From: Elusimicrobiota bacterium
GTDB lineage: Bacteria; Elusimicrobiota; Elusimicrobia; F11
Reading direction: 5' to 3'
DNA: 64,000 nucleotides
Assembly (NCBI GenBank): GCA_022072025.1
Contig: JAJVIP010000033.1
Coordinates: forward strand, 1 to 64,000
In this document: positions 14,782-22,060 of the stretch, piece after piece
Numbering within the stretch: the stretch's first letter is position 1
Layout of the letters: each line of letters begins with the position of its first letter
The notes under the pieces: generated by a model
The model's database searches: none
Told to the model about the DNA's origin: nothing
What the model saw: the letters and a program-made list of their open reading frames with translations, nothing else
Program-made: the position numbers and the translations under genes

Positions 14782-14868
14782 GGAGAGGTGCGTGAGCGGT
14801 TGAAACGGCACGCCTGGAAAGTGTGTAGGGTCGCAAGATCCTCGAGGGTTCGAATCCCTCCCTCTCCG
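14782..14868 (+). tRNA. tRNA-Ser (anticodon GGA)
   Basis: Class II tRNA of 87 nt. Acceptor GGAGAGG/CCTCTCC. Anticodon stem CACGC/GTGTG with loop CTGGAAA gives GGA. The variable arm and the GGTTCGAATCC T loop are present. CCA is not encoded. This is the intact gene matched by the 5'-half copies at 4370, 11746 and 14706. Confidence 0.93.
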
Positions 14869-14966
14869 AATTTCGGGTACTTACGCGCCATTTAGCTTAG
14901 CGTCGTTACCATTGAAAATCGAAAATGGTAGATAGAAAATGGATGATAAGTTTCCTGGAAATTTTC

Positions 14967-15036
14967 GGGGCTGTAGCTCACCCTCCTACGGCGGGCAGGG
15001 CTGGGAGAGCGTCCGCCGGCGGCGGAAGGTCGTCGG
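14967..15036 (+). pseudogene. damaged tRNA-Ala copy (D-loop insert, anticodon arm replaced)
   Basis: GGGGCTGTAGCTCA is the tRNA-Ala start. About 20 bases (CCTCCTACGGCGGGCAGG core) are inserted in the D loop, then GCTGGGAGAGCG resumes. The anticodon arm is replaced by the palindrome TCCGCCGGCGGCGGA, then AGGTCGTCGG resumes and the T arm and 3' acceptor are lost. Confidence 0.75.
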
Positions 15037-15079
15037 ATTTGTAGTTTGGATTTGGCAGTACACATGAATTTTGATTTTC

Positions 15080-15155
15080 GGGGCTGTAGCTCAGCTGGGA
15101 GAGCGCATCGTTCGCAACGATGAGGTCGTCGGTTCGATCCCGATCAGCTCCACCA
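15080..15155 (+). tRNA. tRNA-Ala (anticodon CGC), CCA encoded
   Basis: 76 nt including CCA. Acceptor GGGGCTG/CAGCTCC, anticodon stem CATCG/CGATG with loop TTCGCAA gives CGC, and the T loop has GGTTCGATCC. It is the only intact member of three tRNA-Ala-like copies here. A GIY-YIG gene starts 10 bases after its CCA. Confidence 0.95.
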
Positions 15156-15164
15156 ATTTCAACC

Positions 15165-15416
15165 ATGTATTACGTTTACGTTCTCGCAAGTTTAAAGAAC
15201 GGTAGACTTTACACTGGCCACACCAATGACATTCAGCGAAGGTTGTTGGAGCACAACAGCGGCCAAACTCCCTCGACTCGTTCAAAAGGACCCTATCGGC
15301 TTATTCATCTGGAGAAATTTCCAAGCCGGTCAGAGGCTTACTGTCGAGAGATGTATTTTAAAACAGGGCAGGGACGGGAAGACCTTAAAATTATTTTGCG
15401 GAGGAAGGTTGAATAA
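15165..15416 (+). CDS. GIY-YIG nuclease domain protein, copy 1
   Basis: 83 residues. The N-terminus YYVYVLASLKNGRLYTGHTN is the GIY-YIG signature (YVYVL ... LYTGHT). It is followed by RRLLEHN and then EAYCREMYFK, which contribute the catalytic Arg- and Glu-bearing helices of the fold. It belongs to the small single-domain group (URI/YhbQ-like), related to the UvrC N-terminal and homing endonuclease domains. The ATG lies 10 bases after the tRNA-Ala CCA, with no Shine-Dalgarno sequence. The C-terminus (RRKVE) differs from copy 2. The location at a tRNA 3' end and the tandem copy suggest mobility. Confidence 0.85.
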   Translation: MYYVYVLASLKNGRLYTGHTNDIQRRLLEHNSGQTPSTRSKGPYRLIHLEKFPSRSEAYCREMYFKTGQGREDLKIILRRKVE

Positions 15417-15417
15417 A

Positions 15418-15476
15418 CTGGGAGAGCGTCCGCCGCAGGCGGAAGGTCGTCGGTTCGATCCCGATCAGCTCCACCA
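15418..15476 (+). pseudogene. tRNA-Ala 3' fragment with anticodon arm replaced
   Basis: CTGGGAGAGCG (D arm), then the palindrome TCCGCCGCAGGCGGA in place of the anticodon arm, then the full variable/T-arm and acceptor 3' strand with CCA. The 5' acceptor strand and most of the D arm are missing. It overlaps the start of duplication copy 2. Confidence 0.8.
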
Positions 15477-15485
15477 ATTTCAACC

Positions 15486-15749
15486 ATGTATTACGTTTAC
15501 GTTCTCGCAAGTTTAAAGAACGGTAGACTTTACACTGGCCACACCAATGACATTCAGCGAAGGTTGTTGGAGCACAACAGCGGCCAAACTCCCTCGACTC
15601 GTTCAAAAGGACCCTATCGGCTTATTCATCTGGAGAAATTTCCAAGCCGGTCAGAGGCTTACTGTCGAGAGATGTATTTTAAAACAGGGCAGGGACGGGA
15701 AGACCTTAAAATTATTTTGCGGAGGATGAAATTCATTTTCCGCTCTTGA
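15486..15749 (+). CDS. GIY-YIG nuclease domain protein, copy 2
   Basis: 87 residues, identical to copy 1 through ILRR and then ending MKFIFRS because the duplication stops there. The same catalytic motifs are present, so both copies may be active. It starts 10 bases after the CCA of the tRNA-Ala 3' fragment, reproducing the arrangement of copy 1. The proximity of the next gene (15781) leaves little room for a separate promoter. Confidence 0.85.
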   Translation: MYYVYVLASLKNGRLYTGHTNDIQRRLLEHNSGQTPSTRSKGPYRLIHLEKFPSRSEAYCREMYFKTGQGREDLKIILRRMKFIFRS

Positions 15750-15780
15750 AAACAGGCTGATTTTCAAGCACGCTTGTCGG

Positions 15781-17691
15781 GTGCGCACCTGTATAACCTC
15801 TCCATTTAAAATTGGATTTTTTCTTATTCTTTTTGGCGTCTCGTTGCTTTGGGCTGACGTTAAACTGCGCATTTATCTTCAAGATGGAACCCTTCAGGCC
15901 GGCAACCTTGTCGCTGAAACCCCCGAGTCCTTTGTTATCTTGAATAAAGAGGAGCGCCTCGAGATCAAGAAAGACAAAATAATGTTCATTAATGGAAAAA
16001 CGTTGAAGCAATGGGAAGAACGGCCCGATAAATTTTTTCAAACAGAAATTATTCCCTCAGAAATTCCGAACCCCGCCTATGTGAACGACAAAGCCGCCAT
16101 TCCAACACTTCCTCCACCCGTCACCAAAGTCGAACCGGTCAAAGTCGTTCCAGAAAAGAAATCGGTGGATGTCCCCAAAGAGAAACCCGCCTCAAAGTCA
16201 CCACCCTCAGTCACTACGTCCGCTGTTCCACCTGCGCCCCAAGCGCCTCCTCAGGCGGTGCCCCCTCCCACGCCCGTCGTGGAGCCTGTCAAACCGATGG
16301 TTCAAAAAACAGTTGTTCCTGCTGCGATAAAAGCAGAAGCCCCAAAGGGTGAAGTTATAACTCAACCTCAATATCCAAACCTTCCACCCAAAAGAAGACG
16401 GAGAAAAAAGCCTCAGGTCGTAGAAAGCGCTTCTGTTGAAGGAGTGGTTCCGCCCGTTGTTGCGCAAGAGCAAATAAAATCTTCACCAGAAAAGGGAAGG
16501 GTTCCACCCGGCCGGTTCAACAGAAAGGAATATGCCGAGTTTTATTTTGACCGGGCTAAAAAGTATGTCGAGACTGGATCGAAGGGGAAAGCCCTTCAAG
16601 ATTTACATCTGGCCACGGTATTGGACCGGCAAACCAGTGATCCCGTTGTATTGTTAGGGCAACTCTATATGCGGGAGGGCCTGAGTGAAAAAGCGAAAAA
16701 ATATTTTTCGATTCCTTTGGTGAGAAAACTCGACATTGTAAAAACCTGGACAGAACAGATGGAACATGAGGGGAAGAAAACAAAACAGGCTCAATGGATA
16801 TTGTATGGGGCCACAGCTGTCGGAACGCTGGTTTGGATTCCCCTGTTGTGGGGATGGAGGGCCCTCAAGAAGCCATCCCAAACGATTATTACCGCTGATG
16901 AGATTTCAGACAAATTGTTGGAATCCCCATTGCCTCCGCAGAAACCTATTGATAAGGATGAGCCACCGGGTCCAACACCGGAGGTTTTGGAGCAAGCTAT
17001 TCAACAAGTTGATACGGAATGGGCGGGTTTGAAAGACCTGGCAATGATCAAAGATTCGGAAACTCGCGCGGAGTTGCCCAAACCCCCCACTCAGCCACTT
17101 CAACCACCCAGTGCTTTTCCGCCATCAGAAAAGAAACCTGAACAATCCATCAAACCAGTGTCTTTGCAACCCGATGTTCCAAGGGTTCCCATTGAACCCA
17201 TTGTTCCGCCGCCTCTTCCGCCGCCCATTATTCCGCCAGCGATTCCTCCGCCTTTGCCTGTGGTGGAGGCCGTTCCTGTCAGTGAAAAACCTCATGTCCC
17301 GGAGATGGATGTGGAATCGGTGTTGCGGATGGCCAGCCAGGTGGAGACCGCCGTTCGAAAAGGCAATGGCTTGGTGTTGGAAGGACAAGAAGATCTGGCA
17401 CGCCGTGAGTACAGAACCGCTTTGGTTCTTAATCCCGCTTGCGTCGAAGCCCATTTGGGGTTGGGTTATTTGTGTTTTGCCAAATCGCAATGGGATTTGG
17501 CGCTCGAACATTACGCCCGGGCCCTATCCATTGACTCCAATTCAGCGGACGCCCACTATGGGGTGGGGAGAGTTTTTCTTGAAACAGACAAGATTGACGA
17601 AGCGATTCTTGAATTCCAAAAAACTCTTTCGTTGGACCCTGCTTTTGACGATGCAAGAGAAACCCTCACGGCGCTCGGCGTCATGGCCTAG
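15781..17691 (+). CDS. secreted proline-rich TPR protein
   Basis: 636 residues from a GTG at 15781. A signal peptide is followed by a short beta domain (LRIYLQDGTLQAGNLVAETP, residues about 27-75), then a long Pro/Val/Lys-rich linker. A first helical TPR-like part lies around residues 245-340. A membrane helix (TAVGTLVWIPLLWGW, residues about 345-360) leads to a second Pro-rich linker. The C-terminus has three TPRs (about 535-636; LGLGYLCFAKSQWDLALEHY, AHYGVGRVFLETDKIDEAIL). The layout of sensor-like domain, extended linkers and TPRs suggests an envelope-spanning scaffold. The membrane helix in the middle puts the TPRs on one side and the beta domain on the other. Function unknown. Confidence 0.6.
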   Translation: MRTCITSPFKIGFFLILFGVSLLWADVKLRIYLQDGTLQAGNLVAETPESFVILNKEERLEIKKDKIMFINGKTLKQWEERPDKFFQTEIIPSEIPNPAYVNDKAAIPTLPPPVTKVEPVKVVPEKKSVDVPKEKPASKSPPSVTTSAVPPAPQAPPQAVPPPTPVVEPVKPMVQKTVVPAAIKAEAPKGEVITQPQYPNLPPKRRRRKKPQVVESASVEGVVPPVVAQEQIKSSPEKGRVPPGRFNRKEYAEFYFDRAKKYVETGSKGKALQDLHLATVLDRQTSDPVVLLGQLYMREGLSEKAKKYFSIPLVRKLDIVKTWTEQMEHEGKKTKQAQWILYGATAVGTLVWIPLLWGWRALKKPSQTIITADEISDKLLESPLPPQKPIDKDEPPGPTPEVLEQAIQQVDTEWAGLKDLAMIKDSETRAELPKPPTQPLQPPSAFPPSEKKPEQSIKPVSLQPDVPRVPIEPIVPPPLPPPIIPPAIPPPLPVVEAVPVSEKPHVPEMDVESVLRMASQVETAVRKGNGLVLEGQEDLARREYRTALVLNPACVEAHLGLGYLCFAKSQWDLALEHYARALSIDSNSADAHYGVGRVFLETDKIDEAILEFQKTLSLDPAFDDARETLTALGVMA

Positions 17692-17718
17692 ACATTTTTC
17701 CTTCGTTTTTTCTTCGAA

Positions 17719-17747
17719 TTGACACACCCCCAGTGTTTTGTTAGAAA
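17719..17747 (+). promoter_or_regulatory. promoter upstream of korAB
   Basis: TTGACA (17719-17724) and TAGAAA (17742-17747) separated by exactly 17 bases. The transcript would start near 17754 and have a leader of about 104 bases before korA, long enough for regulation, although I see no obvious riboswitch. Confidence 0.6.
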
Positions 17748-17857
17748 CCGCGCACAATTTCCTCCCCGCAGACCTCAATGACTTGGGTCGCCTTCACCAA
17801 AAACATTGGATGAATGAACTTTTCAGGGGTGCAATCAATCAAGGAGACTCAATTCTT

Positions 17858-19693
17858 ATGTCAACTAAAGACCGCGCCGTCGTATGGATAGGTGGAGCAG
17901 CAGGTGAAGGTATCGCTTCCACTGGAGACATCTTCTGTAAAACAGCTTCCCGAATGGGGCTTTGGGTATTCGCCTATAACAGCTATCAGTCGGTGATTCG
18001 CGGCGGACATGTTTATTATCAAGTTCAAATTGGAGGCGGAGAAAAAGTCCTCTCCCAAGGCGATGAACCGGATGTGCTGGTGGCTTTAAACCAAGATACC
18101 ATGAATCGCCATGCCGCCAAAGTTGTTGAAGGCGGAGCTATTATCTTCAATCAAGATAAAATTAAATGTGAAAATATTCCTCTTCGAAAAAATGTTCAGT
18201 TGATAGGAATCCCCGTCGAAAAACTCACCGCCGAATTTGGTCGCAATCCCGTCATGCAAAATACCGTTGACTCTGGAGCCTTGATCCAAATTTTGGGTCT
18301 CGATTGGGCCACCTACGAAGGCGCCATTCGTTCCATATTCGGATCCAAGAAAAGTGAAATTGCCGACCTCAACATTAAATTGGCCTCCAAGGGTGCCGAG
18401 TTTGCAAAGGCAGGATTTAAACCGCTCAATATCAAAGTGCAAGGGGACGGAAAAAAACGCGCCATTGCGACCGGCAACTCCATGATCGCTTTTGGGGCCT
18501 TAACTGGCGGCGTGAAATTTTACAGCGCCTATCCCATGACCCCCGCCTCCAGCATCATGCACTGGTTGGCTCCTCGCGGTGCGAAATATGGGTTGGTCAT
18601 GAAACAAATGGAAGACGAAATTGCCGCTATGGCTTCTACCGTTGGCGCCGGACATGTGGGTTGCCGGTCCATGACGGGCACCTCGGGCGGTGGATTTGCC
18701 TTGATGACTGAAGCCATTGGTCTGGCGGCCATGACAGAAACTCCTTGTGTGGTGGCCCATGTCATGCGCGGGGGCCCCTCAACAGGTCTTCCAACCAAAA
18801 CGGAACAAGCGGACTTGTTCCAAGATTTGGGAGCGGGCCAGGGGGATTATCCCAAAGCCATTATTGCTCCGATCAGCGTAGACGATTGTTACCATGCCAC
18901 CATCGACGCATTGAACCTCAGCGAAAAGTATCAAACCCCCGTCATCCTCGTCTCCGATCTCTTCCTCTCCGAACATGCCGAAACCATGGATGATGGATTG
19001 GTCAACCCCAATATTAAAATTGAGCGGGGAGAAATTGTTACGTCTTGGAAACCATCCGATCCTGCCAAAACAATCACCACAGGGCATTTCGACAAAAATC
19101 CCGATGATTATCTTCGATTTAAAGACACCCCCACCGGTGTTTCACCACGAGCTTTTCCGGGAACGGAGAACACGTTGTTCGTCGCCGCCTCGGATGAACA
19201 TGACGAAGAAGGGGTGGTTATTTCAGACGTGTTTACCGATGAAGCCACCCGTATCAAAATGATGGACAAACGCATGCGGAAAATGGCTGGTATTGAAAAA
19301 GACACCAAAGGCCCCATTGTGACAGGCCCCAAAAATGCGGATGTGAGCCTCGTGGGATGGGGATCCACCTATCAAATCATTGAGGAAGTCCGACTGGCTT
19401 TGGAGAAAAAAGGAAAATCCGTGAACCATATTCATTTCAGAACTGTGTGGCCCATTCACGCCGAAGAAACCTCTAAACTTCTGAATGCCGCCAAGAAGAC
19501 AATCAACATCGAAGTGAACTTCACCAGCCAAATGGCGAAAATTATTCGTATGGAAACAGGGTATCAGATGCATCATTTCATCAACAAATATGACGGGGAG
19601 CCCTATACGTTTTTGGGGCTGCTCAAGCAAGTGGAAGCCTGTATGAGCGGTCAGACCACAAAAAAAGTGGCTGAGCTCGCAGGCACACGGTAA
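17858..19693 (+). CDS. korA: 2-oxoacid:ferredoxin oxidoreductase, fused gamma-alpha subunit
   Basis: 611 residues from the ATG at 17858, chosen for the AAGGAG upstream and because the family N-terminus (WIGGAAGEGIASTGDIFCKT) follows at once. An upstream in-frame start at 17738 would overlap the promoter. Residues 1-190 are the gamma domain (YQSVIRGGHVYYQVQIG). The remainder is the alpha (pyrimidine-binding) domain, including YPMTPASSIMHWLA, GTSGGGFALMTEAIGLAAMT and GPSTGLPTKTEQADL. The enzyme decarboxylates a 2-oxoacid such as 2-oxoglutarate with CoA and reduces ferredoxin, typically in anaerobes. Substrate preference cannot be read from sequence by eye. It pairs with the beta subunit 14 bases downstream. 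Confidence 0.9.
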   Translation: MSTKDRAVVWIGGAAGEGIASTGDIFCKTASRMGLWVFAYNSYQSVIRGGHVYYQVQIGGGEKVLSQGDEPDVLVALNQDTMNRHAAKVVEGGAIIFNQDKIKCENIPLRKNVQLIGIPVEKLTAEFGRNPVMQNTVDSGALIQILGLDWATYEGAIRSIFGSKKSEIADLNIKLASKGAEFAKAGFKPLNIKVQGDGKKRAIATGNSMIAFGALTGGVKFYSAYPMTPASSIMHWLAPRGAKYGLVMKQMEDEIAAMASTVGAGHVGCRSMTGTSGGGFALMTEAIGLAAMTETPCVVAHVMRGGPSTGLPTKTEQADLFQDLGAGQGDYPKAIIAPISVDDCYHATIDALNLSEKYQTPVILVSDLFLSEHAETMDDGLVNPNIKIERGEIVTSWKPSDPAKTITTGHFDKNPDDYLRFKDTPTGVSPRAFPGTENTLFVAASDEHDEEGVVISDVFTDEATRIKMMDKRMRKMAGIEKDTKGPIVTGPKNADVSLVGWGSTYQIIEEVRLALEKKGKSVNHIHFRTVWPIHAEETSKLLNAAKKTINIEVNFTSQMAKIIRMETGYQMHHFINKYDGEPYTFLGLLKQVEACMSGQTTKKVAELAGTR

Positions 19694-19707
19694 AGAGGAG
19701 TATTTTC

Positions 19708-20595
19708 ATGGCAGAAGCAACAGCAACGAAAGCGACCCCAGGGGCGGAATACAAAAGCAAGATTTCACCGGATTGGTGCCCTGGATGCGGTGACTATGGC
19801 GTGTTGAGCGCGCTTCAAAAAGCGGCTTCCAATTGCGGCATTCAACCCAAAGACCTTATGGTGGTTTCGGGAATTGGATGCTCATCCAACCTTCCAGGCT
19901 TCATTAATTCTTATGGATTTCACAGCTTGCACGGTCGCGGAATTGCCGTCGCTACAGGTATGAAATTGGGGAACCCAGATCTCAATGTCGTTGCGACCGG
20001 CGGAGATGGAGATGGTTTTGGGATTGGCGTTGGGCACTTTATTCATGCCATGCGCCGGAATGTGAACATTACCTACATCGTCATGAACAACCAAATTTAT
20101 GGTTTGACCACTGGACAAGCCTCGCCCACCACCGCACGCCTGCATAAAACCAAATCCACTCCGAATGGCAATTTCGAATTCCCATTCAATCCGGAAGGTG
20201 TGGCTCTCATGGCGGGGGCCTCCTTTGTATCCCGCGGATTTTCGGGGGATGGAGCTCACTTGGCCAAAATTATGGAACGAGCCATTAAACACAAAGGCTT
20301 TTCATTGGTCGTCGTCATGAGCCCCTGTGTGACCTACAACAAACTGAACACTTACGCATGGTTCAGAGATAAAGTTTACAAGCTTGAAGATGAAGGTCAC
20401 GATGTGAACAACTTCGAATTGGCCGTCAAAAAATCCATGGAATGGGAAAATCGAATCCCTCTGGGCGTATTCTACGAGGCGGATAAACCTGTCTACGAAG
20501 AAGTGGAGCCCGCCTATGAATTTGGCTCTCCCGCCAAACAAAAATTGGGGCTTAAATCCGAAGACTGGAACGTTCTCTACGACAGTTTTAGGTAA
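19708..20595 (+). CDS. korB: 2-oxoacid:ferredoxin oxidoreductase beta subunit
   Basis: 295 residues with a strong Shine-Dalgarno sequence (AAGAGGAG). WCPGCGDYGV provides cysteines typical of the beta subunit. GGDGDGFGIGVGHFIHAMRR followed by NNQIYGLTTGQASPTT is the thiamine diphosphate/Mg binding region. No ferredoxin (4Fe-4S) domain is fused, so a separate ferredoxin accepts the electrons. It forms the catalytic complex with korA. A terminator-like hairpin follows. Confidence 0.93.
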   Translation: MAEATATKATPGAEYKSKISPDWCPGCGDYGVLSALQKAASNCGIQPKDLMVVSGIGCSSNLPGFINSYGFHSLHGRGIAVATGMKLGNPDLNVVATGGDGDGFGIGVGHFIHAMRRNVNITYIVMNNQIYGLTTGQASPTTARLHKTKSTPNGNFEFPFNPEGVALMAGASFVSRGFSGDGAHLAKIMERAIKHKGFSLVVVMSPCVTYNKLNTYAWFRDKVYKLEDEGHDVNNFELAVKKSMEWENRIPLGVFYEADKPVYEEVEPAYEFGSPAKQKLGLKSEDWNVLYDSFR

Positions 20596-20620
20596 ATCAG
20601 CCGTTCTGATTTGACATTGA

Positions 20621-20655
20621 AGGGCCTCCTCGCTATGGCGGGCAGGCCCTTTTTG
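20621..20655 (+). terminator. rho-independent terminator after korB
   Basis: AGGGCCT pairs with AGGCCCT, followed by a T run. The loop region CCTCGCTATGGCGGGCAGG resembles the repeat core inserted in the damaged tRNA-Ala at 14967, so the terminator may derive from an intergenic repeat. Confidence 0.75.
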
Positions 20656-20660
20656 TTGAG

Positions 20661-21254
20661 GTGTTGAAAAATTCAAAAATGATGACCACACACAATTACT
20701 TTCCTGTGGCGCTTAACGTAAAAGGCAAAGCCTGTCTTGTGATTGGTGAAGCCCATGATAAAGAGACGCTTCAAAAGTCCGAGCGGCTTCGCGAAGCGGG
20801 CGCCCAGTTGACCGTGGTGCCCCCTGCGAATTTTTCATTGGATCAAATTCAAGACCAATTCCTCGTGATATTTTGCGTGAAGACGGATCCCACCCTGACC
20901 GAAGAAATTGCCGCTCGATGTAAAGAGAAACGGGTGTTGTTGTGCGCCATCGATCAACCGGCCTATTGCGATGTGGTCAATGTGTCGATCTACGACAAAG
21001 GCCGTTTGCGAATGACCATGGGGACAGGAGGGGCCGCTCCGGCCATCTCGAGGAAAATACGGCAGGGGTTAGAGGAATCTTTAAAAGAAGTTCCGTTGGA
21101 TGAATATCTGGAAACATTGGCGGAACTCCGGAAAAGATTGGAACATGAAATTCCACACCCCCCCAATAGAATTCCACATTTGTTAAAAGCAACCGAGGGG
21201 TTTGAATTTAAGGCCCACGTTACTTTGCCTCCCGATTGGAGAAAATCCAAATGA
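20661..21254 (+). CDS. siroheme-synthase N-domain-like (precorrin-2 dehydrogenase family) protein
   Basis: 197 residues from a GTG at 20661; ATGs at 20679 and 20682 are equally possible. NYFPVALNVKGKACLVIG fits the start of the CysG N-domain/Met8p family. Further support comes from SERLREAGAQLTVVPP, VNVSIYDKGRLRMTMGTGGA and PAISRKIRQGLEE, the usual P.fS..iR..ie helix. In that family an NAD-binding GGGxVAxxK loop follows LVxG; here it reads GEAHDKETLQKS, so the glycine loop is lost and NAD binding or dehydrogenase activity is doubtful. Normal members make sirohydrochlorin for siroheme or haem d1. It overlaps the following gene by 4 bases. Confidence 0.7.
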   Translation: MLKNSKMMTTHNYFPVALNVKGKACLVIGEAHDKETLQKSERLREAGAQLTVVPPANFSLDQIQDQFLVIFCVKTDPTLTEEIAARCKEKRVLLCAIDQPAYCDVVNVSIYDKGRLRMTMGTGGAAPAISRKIRQGLEESLKEVPLDEYLETLAELRKRLEHEIPHPPNRIPHLLKATEGFEFKAHVTLPPDWRKSK

Positions 21255-22045
21255 AAAATAAGCTGTTTTTTTTAATGTTGCTCCTGACAGGCGTTGGTTC
21301 CTTAAGGGCGACGACTAATATCGCTCTTGTTTATGAAAATGAAGGCGCGGTAACCCAAGGTAAATTTTTCGTGTCCAGTCTGGTTCCTGAAGGGGTGTTG
21401 GTTTCAGCCCAGTGGGCTTTAAAAGCGGGAGGAACAATTTTGGCCGGACCCGTGAACGGACCCTTGTCCCACGCCAGTTTGGTGCGGCTTGATAACGATC
21501 TCGATTTGGCGGTGCTGAGATTGGGGGAGGTGGTTCAAAACTCCCAAACGCAAGGGTGGCACAAGATCAAATCGAAGTCTATTGTGGATTTTTTGCCGAA
21601 CATATCGGATATGTCGTCCGTTTCAATACCCTCTCCTTCGTCTAATAATTCTTTCCCTGAGGGCCCGTTGGCCTTAAAAATCAATGGAACTATGGTGGGG
21701 GCTGCTCCGATCTTGCTTAAGCCCAATAGCTTGAAGAAATGCAAATTCAAACTGGAGGTGGTCATTTTGAGTACCACGCCGGTGTGGGGTTTTTCTGTTG
21801 AACTCAAGTCTGACCCCAAGCTCTCGTTCTGGAAACCCGGGCGAACCACAACTCTCAACGAAGTTCCACGCCCCGTTTTCACTCACGATCATCAAGCGCT
21901 TTTCGTTCCGCTCAAAGAGGGTAAATCCATTTCAATTCCAGTGGAAGCCCATTTTATTGACAAAGAAAAAATCTATACCTGGACACTTTCTGTCAAAAGC
22001 AAACAAGGCAATTTGGTTCAAGACGTCAAAATTAAATTTCAATAA
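21251..22045 (+). CDS. secreted protein of unknown function
   Basis: 264 residues from the ATG at 21251, which overlaps the previous stop (ATGA). A signal peptide (residues 1-21, cleavage near LRA) precedes a beta-rich body. TTPVWGFSVELKSDPKLSFW and later FTHDHQALFVPLKEGKSISI suggest one or two Ig-like beta sandwiches. No catalytic motif is visible. Coupling to the siroheme-synthase-like gene may only reflect tight gene packing. Confidence 0.5.
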   Translation: MKNKLFFLMLLLTGVGSLRATTNIALVYENEGAVTQGKFFVSSLVPEGVLVSAQWALKAGGTILAGPVNGPLSHASLVRLDNDLDLAVLRLGEVVQNSQTQGWHKIKSKSIVDFLPNISDMSSVSIPSPSSNNSFPEGPLALKINGTMVGAAPILLKPNSLKKCKFKLEVVILSTTPVWGFSVELKSDPKLSFWKPGRTTTLNEVPRPVFTHDHQALFVPLKEGKSISIPVEAHFIDKEKIYTWTLSVKSKQGNLVQDVKIKFQ

Positions 22046-22060
22046 TAAGGGGAGGAGATC

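Larger units (their letters stand above)
15123..15726 (+). repeat. 283-bp tandem direct duplication (tRNA-Ala 3' part plus GIY-YIG gene)
   Basis: Positions 15123-15405 and 15444-15726 appear identical (offset 321). Each copy starts at AGGTCGTCGG in the tRNA variable/T-arm region, covers the tRNA 3' end with CCA, and ends six bases past the shared GIY-YIG coding sequence (GGAGGA). Identity at synonymous sites points to a recent event or to gene conversion. Confidence 0.85.

Noticed and set aside
1280-15476. tRNA-like fragments as functional tRNAs with introns
   Set aside because: The tRNA-Ser copies lack the 3' half, and the tRNA-Ala copies lack a usable anticodon loop; none can form a full cloverleaf.
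18086-18442. Minus-strand open frames within korA and korB
   Set aside because: They overlap well-conserved enzyme genes and show no family motif.
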